Assembly: GCA_949316235.1 (NCBI GenBank)
Contig: OX438757.1
Location: 18,314,005-18,378,004 of the forward strand
Source: Oegoconia quadripuncta
Lineage: Eukaryota > Arthropoda > Insecta > Lepidoptera > Autostichidae
Length of the DNA: 64,000 nucleotides
Direction: 5' to 3'
Part shown: positions 20,669 through 30,188 of the stretch, one piece after another
How positions within the stretch are numbered: position 1 is the stretch's first letter
How the letters are laid out: the number at the start of each line of letters is the position of its first letter
Position numbers and translations under genes: made by a program
Notes under the pieces: model-generated
Told to the model about the DNA's origin: nothing
Seen by the model: only the letters and a program-made list of their open reading frames with translations
Database searches by the model: none

Positions 20669-21702
20669 TGTATTGTTTGGTATTACACTGAATTGCATTG
20701 CATTACATTAAACTGAACTGAACTGTACTGCACTGCATTGCATTGTATTGTATTGCATTGCATTGCATTGCATTGCATTGCATTGCATTGCATTGCATTG
20801 CATTGCATTGCATTGCATTGCATTGCATTGCATTGCATTGCATTGCATTGCATTGCATTGCATTGCATTGCATTGCATTGCATTGCATTGCATTGCATTG
20901 CATTGCATTGCATTGCATTGCATTGCATTGCATTGCATTGCATTGCATTGCATTGCATTGCATTGCATTGCATTGCATTGCATTGCATTTCATTGTATTG
21001 CATTGTATTGTATTGCATTGCATTGTATTGTATTGTATTGCATTGCATTGCATTGCATTGTATTGTATTGCATTGCATTGCATTGCATTGCATTGCATTG
21101 CATTGCATTGCATTGCATTGCATTGTATTGCATTGTATTGTATTGCATTGCATTGCATTGCATTGCATTGTATTGCATTGCATTGTATTGCATTGTATTG
21201 CATTGTATTGTATTGCATTGCATTGTATTGCATTGTATTGCATTGCATTGTATTGCATTGTATTGTATTGCATTGCATTGTATTGCATTGCATTGTATTG
21301 CATTGCATTGCATTGCATTGCATTGCATTGCATTGCATTGCATTGCATTGTATTGCATTGTATTGTATTGCATTGCATTGCATTGTATTGCATTGCATTG
21401 CATTGCATTGCATTGCATTGCATTGCATTGCATTGTATTGTATTGCATTGTATTGTATTGCATTGCATTGTATTGTATTGTATTGCATTGCATTGCATTG
21501 CATTGTATTGCATTGTATTGTATTGCATTGTATTGTATTGCATTGCATTGCATTGCATTGTATTGCATTGTATTGTATTGCATTGTATTGTATTGCATTG
21601 CATTGCATTGCAATGCAATACAATACAATGCAATGCAGTGCAGTACAGTTCAGTTCAGTTTAATGTAATGCAATGCAATTCAGTGTAATACCAAACAATA
21701 CA
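20669..21702. repeat. Palindrome-flanked (CATTG)n array
   Basis: Perfect inverted arms of 92 bp (20669-20760 and 21611-21702) begin with unique TGTATTGTTTGGTATTACAC, grade through degenerate ACTGA/ACTGC units into CATTG, and enclose 20761-21610, exactly 170 pentamers. The first about 45 enclosed units are pure CATTG; the rest mix CATTG with TATTG, with one CATTT. Orientation flips to CAATG at 21610/21611. Frames of 200-316 codons on both strands follow from 5-bp periodicity and are not genes. Confidence 0.95.
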
Positions 21703-22424
21703 GCGATGTGGAAGCTGATGATTCACAATCTACGGCTGAATTAGCAGCAGCTTTCGACGTTAGCGTCAAAACAATATTGATCCATTTGCGTCAAATTGGC
21801 AAGGTAAAAAAAGCTTGACAAATGGGTGCCCCATGAACTCAATGATCGCCAGCGCGAAGTACGCGTCGAGGCGTGCCTTGCACTGCTCAACAGACACACA
21901 AATGAAAGAATTTTGAACCGCATTGTTACCTGCGATGAAAAATGGATTCTGTTTGACAACCGCAAGCGCTCAGCAAGTTGGTTGGATCTTGGTTCAACAC
22001 CTAAACAATGCCCTATACGAAAACTTACCCCTAGAAAAGTGATCGTCACTGTTTGGTGGTCTAGCGCCGGTGTGATTCATCACAGCTTCTTACCAAACGG
22101 GATGAGCATTACTGCAGATGTGTACTGTGAAGAACTGAACACAATGATGGAGAAGCTGGCACATCGCCAACCAGCATTGGTCAATCGCTCCTCTCCGCTG
22201 TTCATACTGCACAGCAGACGGTCTCCAAGTTGCAAGAACTGGGGTTGGAAGCTCTCCGTCATCCGCCCTACTCACCAGACCTTGCGCCTACAGACTACTA
22301 CTTTTTTCCAGAATTTGGATAATTTCTTGGCAGGAAAAAAATTCAATACCCGACAGGCAGTACATGAAAATAATTCGTTTAATTTTTTTCATAAAAAACG
22401 GCAATTTCATAGGTAAAGACCTAA
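21703..22424 (+). mobile_element. Mariner transposon, 5'-truncated inverted copy
   Basis: 3' part of the element at 17198, opposite orientation, with intact 3' ITR (TTTCATAGGTAAAGACCTAA) followed by TA at 22425-22426. The 5' ITR and HTH region are missing; the break abuts the CATTG palindrome at 21702/21703. Confidence 0.9.
21717..22416 (+). pseudogene. Mariner transposase pseudogene, truncated
   Basis: Carries DDSQSTAELAAAF, then the same shift at the A-run, DEKWILFDN with the first catalytic Asp, the same deletion of the second catalytic block and the same later shifts as the left copy. The 196-codon translated part is identical to the left copy. No N-terminal DNA-binding domain. Non-functional. 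Confidence 0.9.
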
Positions 22425-22549
22425 TAACGCCGACAAAGTGGTATAATAAATCTTAAAAAAAATTTTTTTTTGGAATACACTACATGTAAGGGAGGGGGGG
22501 GTTTATTTTTGTACCTTATCACACGATAAAAAATCCTACACAGGATTAA

Positions 22550-22891
22550 TTAACCGCCTCCGTGGCTCAATGTAAACAACATTGGGTTTACCATTCGGAG
22601 GTCGCGGGTTCGATTCCCAGCGGGGTACATGTTTAAGTACTCGGTTTTGTTGGTGGTAGGGCATTTTAAATGTCCGCCTGGCTAGCTACCACCATCTTAT
22701 CTAAATCTGCCGCCAAGCAGCAATGTTAATAGCATTATTGTGTTCCGGTTGTCAGAGATAAGACAGCCAGTCTCCCAAATGTGTTGGGGTTTCCGGGTTA
22801 GTACGCTTGCACCTTTGACCTCATCTTCACTTAATGTCAGGTGTGATTGAGGTCGAATACGAACCCGTCGTGCCGTGCATTTTTTTTGTAA
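22550..22891 (+). mobile_element. SINE-A, full length, right member of inverted duplication
   Basis: Head AACCGCCTCCGTGGCTCAAT with B box GGTTCGATTCC; shares TACCATTCGG with 16752. The expected A tail is replaced by GTGCCGTGCATTTTTTTTG, an unusual terminus. Confidence 0.85.
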
Positions 22892-23019
22892 ATTAACTCA
22901 AGAGTGAAAGGGACTTCAGTTACGGACTTGAACAGCACTCTCTATTCATTTTGAGGTCTAGGGTGGTGTTTGTGTTTAATTATAATTTAGATTTTTTTTC
23001 GCATAGTTTCATCATCAAC

Positions 23020-23280
23020 AGCCTAACACGTCCCCACAGGGAGGGTCTTCTTCTTCAATTTAAGAGCTATGCTCTTGTCGGTGGAGTAATGACCACTACC
23101 AGTCTCTCTACTTTCCGCGCTCGTTTTAACCTCTTGGTACGACACTACATTCACCTTTTCTTTCACTTGGTCAAAGTAATTACGCCTAGGTCTTCCCCTT
23201 CCTCTCTTTCCTTCAATCTTTCCCTCAACAGGGAGGGTATCAGTCATAACTTCACCACGTGGGCCCAGTAGGGATTGGAT
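23020..23280 (-). pseudogene. LINE C-terminal fragment (GRGRPRRNYFDQ class)
   Basis: Minus-strand frame MTDTLPVEGKIEGKRGRGRP then RRNYFDQVKEKVNVVSYQEV, and later DKSIALKLKK. This GRxRPRxxYxDQ tail occurs at the end of LINE ORF2-type proteins, and the same end is found, disrupted, at 56255-56945. The upstream RT domain is absent. Confidence 0.65.
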
Positions 23281-23394
23281 TTGTTTCAGACTTGTGGCCG
23301 ATAGTCAGTGTTTTTAAGCAGACACTGTAGGCCACCGACTTGGCTTAACGACTGCCTTCAATTGAAAACAATCGGCACCAACTATTTAACGTGC

Positions 23395-23480
23395 TCCCGA
23401 TTCACGGAAACACTTACAATTAAATGTCACTAGTGGTCACTAATCCAAGGACACGTCAGACTTTGCTTAACTAGCAACTA
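23395..23480 (-). ncRNA. 5S rRNA-like fragment (5S-derived SINE or pseudogene)
   Basis: GTGGTCACTAATCCAAGGAC followed by ACGTCAGACTTTGCTTAACT parallels the 3' half of arthropod 5S rRNA read in reverse (GGTCACCCATCCAAGTACT ... ACGTTGCTTAACTTC). Strongly diverged, so a pseudogene or SINE head rather than a functional gene. Confidence 0.5.
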
Positions 23481-23500
23481 AGCAAAACTTTGAATTCCGC

Positions 23501-23560
23501 TACTGGTAAATGTTTGTGTGATGAATACGATGATTTATTCCCGAGTCATGGATGTCTATA
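23501..23560 (+). mobile_element. SINE-C middle fragment
   Basis: GGTAAATGTTTGTGTGATGA and TTATTCCCGAGTCATGGATG; cut off at both sides, and interrupted at 23561 by repeat-P. Confidence 0.6.
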
Positions 23561-23584
23561 CAGGGTGAATTTGAATTCGTGTAG
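23561..23584 (+). repeat. Repeat-P terminus
   Basis: CAGGGTGAATTTGAATTCGT GTA, the same terminus as at 26543, 28290-28312 (reversed) and 53603. A small dispersed element end. Confidence 0.55.
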
Positions 23585-23846
23585 TGTAGTGGTTAGCAAC
23601 TCTGACCACTATACCAAAAGGCTGCGGGTTCGAATGCCGCTAAGAACATATGTTTGTTTGATGAATACGAACATGTGTATCCGAGTTATGGATGTTTTCA
23701 TTTATAATAAGTATTTATTTACAAAAAAAAAAATGTATTTATGTATTATATCAACTATCTGGTATCCACAACACAAGCATATAGTTGCTTACTGTGGAAC
23801 TAGATGGCGCCGTGTGTATGTCTAAGGACATTTATTTATTTTATTA
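23580..23846 (+). mobile_element. SINE-B, full length
   Basis: A box region GTGTAGTGGTTAGCAAC, B box GGTTCGAATGC, body GAACATGTGTATCCGAGTTA, tail GAACTAGATGGCGCCGTGTG and ATTTATTTATTT. One change in the B box. Confidence 0.85.
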
Positions 23847-23847
23847 T

Positions 23848-23911
23848 TTATAATACAAGCTTTGCTTAGTTTGGGACTAAATGATTGGTGTAAGTGTCCC
23901 AAATATTATTA
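23848..23911 (+). mobile_element. SINE-C 3' end fragment
   Basis: ACAAGCTTTGCTTAGTTTGG GACTAAATGATTGGTGTAAG; only the tail remains, directly after a SINE-B. Confidence 0.65.
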
Positions 23912-24287
23912 TTACAACTTTATATTATTACATTTATGTACATATTGTGTTTATAATACAAAGTAAAGCGATCGAAGCCGGGGTGAATCGGTAATAGATG
24001 ATAAATAGAATCGATTTGTCTGTTGACTACTTCAGAGCTGAATTTTGTGTCAGTTTTGAATTGGAGATTTATTTCTCCTTAAAAGAAATATAATCCAAGT
24101 CCTATTTCAGTGTTAGTGAAGTATCAACACCGAACGAACCCTTATTCTGTATTTATATACCAAATAAATAAGGCACCGATAAATAAAACATATAACAATA
24201 GAGAGGGTTGGAGTTAGGGGATATTATTGCGCCCTTATCGGAATTTTGCTAGTAAGCAATAGTAGTCACAATGATATTATATACAAT
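23912..24287. other. No recognisable gene
   Basis: AT-rich, nothing assignable. Confidence 0.4.
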
Positions 24288-24785
24288 GGTCTAACAAAAT
24301 AAACGCACAAACATTGCAGAGTGTATGTATGGGATGTACCTATTACGAAAAAAAAAATAATAGAATTAACAGATTTCATTCAAAAAATAAAATTTAGAAA
24401 TGTAAATTTTGTGAGTTGGACCTTAATGGCCGCGCGCTCTAAGTACTTTGCCACAACACACAAACACGTTCACGTCTTTGAAGACGCCTCTGGCGACCTC
24501 TGCCCCGGCGCTGCCGCCGCGGCTTGCCGTGATTGGTTGCGCCCTGTGCTCCGCCACCCCCTTTGGCGTCTACCATATCAATGGAACGTTGCCTGTTTTT
24601 CTCATTGATAAAACAAGGTACAATCGAAATGAAGTAAGTCTGTTAATGTGTATTTTCATTTGCACTTACATTTAATTTTTTTACTCGGAAACAAAATTTT
24701 TAAGACTAGTTTTTTTAATGAATATATTATTTTATTGTCATGTACGTGCAATTGCCAAAGTTTGTCGCGTTAATTTTGTTAGACC
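24288..24785. mobile_element. TIR element (GGTCTAACAAAA ends) with GC-rich core
   Basis: Left end GGTCTAACAAAATAAACGC and reversed right end GGTCTAACAAAATTAACGC form imperfect inverted ends about 30 bp long around 498 bp. The core 24415-24600 is unusually GC-rich for the region. No transposase is encoded, so it would be non-autonomous. The family is not identified. Confidence 0.6.
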
Positions 24786-24823
24786 TTATATAACTTCGTG
24801 ATAATGTGAAATGATTATTATTA

Positions 24824-24905
24824 TTTTTTTATGTACAACGAGTTGGTACTTGACCTCAATCACACCTGATGTTAAGTGAAGATGAGATCGAAGATGGAAG
24901 CGTAC
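24824..24905 (-). mobile_element. SINE-A, 3' tail fragment
   Basis: T-run, CAACGAGTTGGTACTTGACC and CACCTGATGTTAAGTGAAGA; ends at GAAGCGTAC where a LINE piece begins. Confidence 0.7.
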
Positions 24906-24995
24906 CTTTCCTTTCGTTCATTCATCCTCTCCACATGTCCAAACCATCTCAGCATACCTTTTTCAATCTTTGTCGCTACGTCTTCATTCACACTG
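24906..24995 (-). pseudogene. LINE fragment (KIEKGMLRWFGHVERM)
   Basis: Minus-strand translation SVNEDVATKIEKGMLRWFGH VERMNERK is a conserved block shortly before the C-terminus of many insect LINE ORF2-like proteins. No flanking RT remains; 25028-25165 on the same strand may be another diverged retroelement piece. Confidence 0.65.
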
Positions 24996-25171
24996 TTTAA
25001 CTCCATAATTACACTATTGTAAAATTCAAAATACATTATTAAACCGGCTGGGGTCCAGACGATGGGACCCTGGGGTCCTGAGACAAAACACCTGGTCCAA
25101 GACCTGCCGGCGTGTTTCATCGAGGCTTCTGGTGACCGCAGAGCGGGCGGCTTCCTAGGTCAGAGAATAAG

Positions 25172-25513
25172 GCCCGTATTAATAAACCGTTCTCAAGATT
25201 GGGAATAGTTTGTGATCGGTCTTAAGTAAACGTGTTGATTAATAAACCTTACTTGAGACCTGAAACGTACGTGCATACTCAAGCAGTACTCACTTGAGAC
25301 GTGCGCCGAGTTTGACGTATTAATAAACGAAACTCAACACTGTCATTCATTCACCGCTGAGGCGAATACTTGAGAGGTGATCTCAGCTGAGTAGACCTCA
25401 AGATTGGTTTATAAATTAGCACGCACCTTGAGATAGCCTCAACTGCTTAAGACGTATGTCGGGTGATACAGCCTCAAGACTTGTAATGAGATTGGTTTAT
25501 TAATTATTGGGCC
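25172..25513. mobile_element. MITE with GGCCCGTATTAATAAACC ends
   Basis: Left end GGCCCGTATTAATAAACCG and reversed right end GGCCCAATAATTAATAAACC, flanked by TAA on both sides (25169-25171, 25514-25516). The interior has CTCAAG/CTTGAG motifs repeated in alternating orientation. Related to the shorter element at 59487. Confidence 0.7.
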
Positions 25514-26107
25514 TAAGTCTCGCTATTCAACGCGGGAACGCCGCGTGCCTGTTGGGCACTATGCCGCCTCGAGGAGATGCGCTAGACGCAATTTTTTACC
25601 TGTAAATGTTTGTGTTTTTAAATGTTTGACATGTTCTAAATAAATAAAGATTACACTAAAACTAATTGTAAAATGGTATTGCATTAAATTATATTCAAAT
25701 TCTTAAGTTCCGATATAGGAAAAAATTATAGTCTATGTTGATAGACGTAGTGGGGGCGACAAATGAATGCCTAATCCGTCCCACGCCTCTCACGCCGGAC
25801 AGAGATGAATAATGCACCAAATAATCACCGTGAAGAGATCAAAGCTTACACGGGAGTAACTCGGTTCACTGAGGGATAGTCGGGCGCTAAAAAGGGATAA
25901 CAATCCCAAATTAAACGGATACTTAGATGGAGTTGGTGATTATAATCATAGGGTATTCTGGGGAATTGTATAGCTATATGAGTTGTAGATTAATATAAAG
26001 TTATCTTTGCTGACTTCTAACTACTAGTTAGGAAACTGTTTAGTCAAAACTAACAAATGTAATCTTCTCTAATATTCCATTTTAATAAAAAAACTTACTA
26101 AAATACT
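25514..26107. other. No recognisable gene
   Basis: 25600-25675 looks like a LINE 3' UTR end (AATAAATAAAGATTACACT). 25740-25910 is a GC-richer patch without a convincing frame. Confidence 0.35.
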
Positions 26108-26201
26108 TAAATAAATACTTGGGGCACTTACACCAATCATCTAGTCCCACACTAAGCAAAGCTTGTACTATGGATACTAGATAACGGTTAAACATATATT
26201 A
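26108..26201 (-). mobile_element. SINE-C 3' half
   Basis: GGGGCACTTACACCAATCAT, CTAGTCCCACACTAAGCAAA; the head is missing. Confidence 0.7.
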
Positions 26202-26365
26202 ATAAAATAAAATAACATAAATAAAAAGTTTTTAGTAACTGGAGATTCATTTTAAGGATAGTAATGCCTGTGCTCAGAGACTCCGCTTTTGATTACAATT
26301 TTTTTACATAACTGTACATAATGTATTAGATGAGCAGTGAAAATAAACTATAATACAAAATAAAA

Positions 26366-26482
26366 TGTGTTTCTGTGTGTGGTGTGTGCGTGTGGTGTGT
26401 GTGTGTGTGAGGTGTGTGTGTATTCGTCTGCGTTTGCGTAAGAGGTGTAGACGTGCATGTGTACTTATGTGCATTTGTGTGT
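26366..26482. repeat. GT-rich microsatellite
   Basis: Impure (GT)n with interspersed GGTGTG and GCGTGT units. Confidence 0.8.
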
Positions 26483-26542
26483 CATCCTATTCAGAATTTT
26501 GCAACCAAACTGAAAATGCATAATACGTTAGTATACGTATAA

Positions 26543-26650
26543 TACAGGGTAAATTTGAATTCGTGTAATTCTCGTTAACTGGTGACGCTACAGTCACTAA
26601 CCATAATCGAATTCGACCAAAATTTTTCATTTACCCATACAAAGTAACCT
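26543..26650 (+). repeat. Repeat-P copy
   Basis: TACAGGGTAAATTTGAATTC GTGTAATT, then AACCATAATCGAATTCGACC, the same ordered motifs as the interrupted copy at 27760-28312. Confidence 0.55.
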
Positions 26651-26764
26651 GTGGTATGGTATAATATGAAGACAGTAATTATACGGACGTTCATCCAAAT
26701 GGTCGTTTGATTTATTACGCTCACAACCCGATATGGCGACCCTTAAGCCAGTCTAATTAAGAAC

Positions 26765-26850
26765 CATGGACTGAGCGCACGCGATCCCGCGCCCGCAGGC
26801 GCAAGCGCCGCGCTCCGCGCGCCGGCCCCTGGCCTGGCCTAGTGTTATAC
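26765..26850. other. Short GC-rich, CpG-rich patch
   Basis: GCGATCCCGCGCCCGCAGGC and GCCGCGCTCCGCGCGCCGGC stand out sharply from the AT-rich surroundings. No frame, promoter or RNA gene is evident. Confidence 0.6.
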
Positions 26851-26945
26851 TACTGACTAGTGTTATACTTAAAATATGGAAATTTGAAAATTACAATTTG
26901 GATTATAAATTATTATTTTCGTTACATTTCTGGAACTACCTTTAG

Positions 26946-27246
26946 TTTTTTTTTATGCACAACGGGTTAGCACTTGACCTCAACCACACCTCATGTTAAG
27001 TGAAGATGAGCGCGAAGGTGGTAGCGTACTGACCCGGAAACTCCATCTTATTTGGGGGACTGGCTATTTTATCTTTGACAACCGGAACACAACAATGATA
27101 TTAACATTGCTGTTTGGGGGCAGATTTAGCTAAGATGATGGTAGCTAGCCAGGCGGATATTTAATATGCCCTACCACCAACCAAATATGTACCCCACTGG
27201 GGATCGTACCCGCGACCTCCGAATCGTAAACTCAATGTTGTTTACA
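26946..27246 (-). mobile_element. SINE-A, nearly full length
   Basis: From the T-run through the body; B box changed to GGTACGATCCC and the last head bases missing. Confidence 0.8.
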
Positions 27247-27317
27247 ACAATTATTGGCTGGTGAATCCACTCCTGATTACGAAAAACTTTCCATTAGGAA
27301 CGATAGCCGAATTCAGC

Positions 27318-27735
27318 CGGGTCAGTACGCTTTCACCTTCGACCTCATCTTCACTTAACATCGGGTGTGATCAGGCGCTTCTACAACAAGGTTCCCATGG
27401 ATATACGGAATCTTCCGCTTTAAACTTATTATAAAACAAAAATTATGTAAAAAGGGATATTACAAATTTCAGACTACATTAATGAAAGTAATCCATGGGA
27501 TTAAACTGCTCCTCTACACGATATATAAAATTGTTGTAACCTTTCTTGATTGTAAATGATTGATTGAAAAGAGACAAATCCTCTTCTCAGTAGTGGTCGC
27601 GTTTCGAGCTAGTGGTAGTTTAAAAAACATATGACGTTCATAAGTGCATATTGTATTGCCTACATGAATAAATGATTTTCATTTCATTTCATATCATTGA
27701 GGTCAAGTACGTACCCGTCGTGCATAAAAAAAAAG
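27318..27735 (+). mobile_element. SINE-A 3' end split by a LINE insertion
   Basis: 27318-27371 (GTCAGTACGCTTTCACCTTC to GGGTGTGAT) and 27696-27735 (TTGAGGTCAAGTACGTACCC to A tail) are the two halves of one SINE-A end, interrupted by the LINE end at 27372-27695. Confidence 0.75.
27372..27695 (+). mobile_element. LINE 3' end inserted in SINE-A
   Basis: Begins in coding sequence for FYNKVPMDIRNLP, matching the C-terminus of the LINE at 55405, then a 3' UTR and a tail of ATTTC units (TTTTCATTTCATTTCAT). Insertion into the SINE shows the LINE moved later than the SINE. Confidence 0.75.
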
Positions 27736-27759
27736 CCGAAAGTTGTTGGTCTTGTATAC

Positions 27760-28312
27760 TAAAGGTGGTTTGATTATGGTTTTACTTTGTATGCATAATT
27801 GAAAATTTATTGATCGAATTCGACTGTGGTTCCTTGGGCCAAAACCGCCACAAGCGCTTTTGCCATTCCTACTATTGGCACTTTTACCTACGGTAGCCTC
27901 CTGGCTACCGCACCATCAACGTTCACTGCGATCTGGCGCTGTCCGTGGTGTATTAAATCAGGGAGTCGAGCTTCACTCGACTCTCTCCCCCATAGGGTTA
28001 GCCGCTTTGGCTTTTTGCGTCACATTAGCTACACTCCCATTTGCTGGGGGGGAGGTGGGATTTTCTTTCTTTCCTACTTTTCACCCTTAAATTCTTTCAT
28101 TAATTAGTCTGGGGTCCAAGGTAGCAATAGAGACACGTAGGGCACGGTCTACCTTCAGTAGGCGCCGTGCAGAGTACCACTGTTGATCCTGGCTTACAGG
28201 AGTTACAGTGGGAGGAGAGCGGAGGTCGGATCTGTGGTTCCTTGAAGAATGTTGTTCGTAATCAAACGTAGCGTCACCAGTTAATGGGAAATACACGAAT
28301 TCAAATTCACCC
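27760..28312 (-). repeat. Repeat-P copy split by retroposon X
   Basis: Outer parts 27760-27835 (GATTATGGTTTTACTTTGTA, ATCGAATTCGA) and 28244-28312 (GTTGTTCGTAATCAAACGTA ... ACACGAATTCAAATTCACCC TGTA) join when 27836-28231 is removed. Confidence 0.65.
27836..28231 (+). mobile_element. Retroposon X, longest copy
   Basis: 396 bp bounded by a perfect 12-bp duplication CTGTGGTTCCTT (27824-27835 and 28232-28243). The interior includes TAGCCTCCTGGCTACCGCAC, CGCTGTCCGTGGTGTATTAA, CACATTAGCTACACTCCCAT, GTCTACCTTCAGTAGGCGCC and GAGTTACAGTGGGAGGAGAG. There is no A tail, no long frame of a known protein and no clear tRNA boxes. A 12-bp duplication and a shared 3' end with 28954 point to target-primed reverse transcription, so probably a SINE or a LINE-derived short element. 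Confidence 0.75.
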
Positions 28313-28429
28313 TGTAAAGGAACCATAGTCGAATTCGATCAAAAAACAGATATTAGACGAATTAAATTTCACCCAGTATAATGTTCTAATTGAGCTCGGC
28401 TTTTTGGTATACAAAATATAACCTTTATT

Positions 28430-28672
28430 TATTTATGCACAATTGGTTAGCACTTGACCTCAATCACACCTGGAAACGTACTGACCCGGAAATCTTATTT
28501 GGCAGACTAGCTATCTTATCTCTGACAACCGGAATACAACAATGCTATTAACATTGCCATTTTGCAGCAGACTTAGATAATATGGTGGTCGCTAGCCAGG
28601 CGGATTTTTAAAATGACCTGCCTCCACCCAAACTGAGTACTAAATGTGTACCCCGCCAGGAAACGAACCGAA
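28430..28672 (-). mobile_element. SINE-A, degraded
   Basis: Body motifs in order with several internal deletions (for example the GATGTTAAGTGAAG segment is missing); the head is lost. Confidence 0.75.
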
Positions 28673-28879
28673 AATTATTACTTTTTTGGGGCCTTAACGA
28701 CAAAACGGATCGTCGATTTCACAACCCAATTCTGTCAGACGCATCGGATGGCTTCTCGAAAGTGCATTGTCACAGACTGAATATTGTAACAGTACTAAAG
28801 CAAAAACATACAGGAGTCAATATTGTTTATTATATTTAAAAAAACTTTTTACCCGCGACGGACGGAATGGAAAGTATAT

Positions 28880-29538
28880 TTAACCGCCTCCGTGGCTCAA
28901 TGTATACAACATAGAGTTTACGAATATGAGGTCGCGAGTTCTATCCCCAGCGGTAGCCTTCTGCTACCGCCACGCTCACTGCATCTAGGTGCAGTCCGTG
29001 GTGTATACGAAAGCAGGAGGCGAGGTTCACTCGCCCTCCTTCCCCATACGGATGGCTTTAGTGCCATGTTGCATTTCATTAGCTACACTCCCAGTTGCCA
29101 AGAGGGGAAGTGGGAAACCTTTTTCTTACTTACACACCCTATTTCTTTCATTAATTAGCCTGGGGTCTAAGGTATCAATAGAGTCACGTAGGGCACCGTC
29201 TACCTTCAGTAGGCGCCGTGTCGAGTATCACTGTTGATCCTGGCTTATAGGAGTTACAGTGGGAGGAGTGTGGAGGTGGGATTATCCCCAGCGGGTTACA
29301 TATTTAGTACTTGGTTTGGTTGGTGGTAGGGTACTTTAAATGTCCATTTGGCTAGCTACCACCATCTAATCTAAGTCTGTCGAGAAACAGCAACGTTATT
29401 AGCATTGTAGTGTTCCGGTTGTCAGAGATACGATAGCCAGTCTCCCAAATAAGAATGGGTTTCCACGTCAGTACGCCTTCACTTTCGGCCTCATCTTCAG
29501 GTGTGACTGAGGTCAAGTGCTATTACTTTATACATAAA
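28880..29538 (+). mobile_element. SINE-A split by retroposon X
   Basis: The head (28880-28953, AACCGCCTCCGTGGCTCAAT) and remainder (29283-29538) form one SINE-A, interrupted between two copies of TATCCCCAGCGG. Confidence 0.85.
28954..29282 (+). mobile_element. Retroposon X, 5'-truncated copy
   Basis: 329 bp starting TAGCCTTCTGCTACCGCCAC, collinear with 27884-28231 and ending at the same 3' point (GGAGGTGGGAT). Bounded by the 12-bp duplication TATCCCCAGCGG (28942-28953, 29283-29294). The different 5' end but common 3' end is the LINE/SINE signature. Confidence 0.8.
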
Positions 29539-30188
29539 AAAAATATTCATTTAGGGTTAGAGGTTGTTTGTATGTCTGCGGGTTTCCTTCAATCTACTGA
29601 ATCGACTTCGTTGCGGTTCTTTGTATTTAAAAGGTTCAGAGCGGTTTCTTAGACAGGTTTTTTGGTGGTTGACCACGATGGAGAGCTATTTATAACGTTT
29701 ATATTTATCGAGGGCTTTTTCAAATTGTTTTTTTATGCCTTTGTTGCTAGTAGTAGCATTTGTTATGTCGCTAATAGTTTTGTAAGACGAAGTTACAGGA
29801 CTAACAATGAAAACTTTTATAGTGTAGATATTACTCTGATATTCTTTCAACAAATTCATGGCCCACATCGCGTAGCACTGCAAATTAGTGTAATAGCAAA
29901 CTTATTTCAATGTTTAGTTCGTATTTAACTTTGTAGGTTATATAAATGATTTAAGACAGGGAACTACAGATATTTTTTTAAATGTTTTATTTTCATAAAT
30001 AAAAAATATACTTGAAAATAGTCGGCTTTTTAAGCTATACAATAGCTCAAGAACCTCTTGGGTTGTTATTTTTTTTATAATGTATGTTAATGCTTGTTTA
30101 TTTCTTAAATATAAGAAAATTTCACGCCATGGGTGATCTGCAAGTTGTCGATTTTAGTAATAATACCGCCATATATTGTTATATGTTT
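29539..30188. other. Gene-less, with one weak minus-strand exon candidate
   Basis: 29686-29877 on minus is open after a TTGCAG acceptor-like site and encodes YAMWAMNLLKEYQSNIYT then a lysine-rich end (KKQFEKALDKYKRYK, stop). No polyadenylation site follows closely. Could be chance. Confidence 0.2.

Noticed and set aside
20683..21688. Frames of 200-316 codons (MQCNA and ALHCI repeats) on both strands
   Set aside because: They are translations of the pentanucleotide array; five bases per unit keep all frames open when the unit lacks stop codons. No coding evidence.
24321..24675. Overlapping plus-strand frames in a GC-rich patch
   Set aside because: Two frames open together as expected from GC content; no homology and located inside a TIR element.
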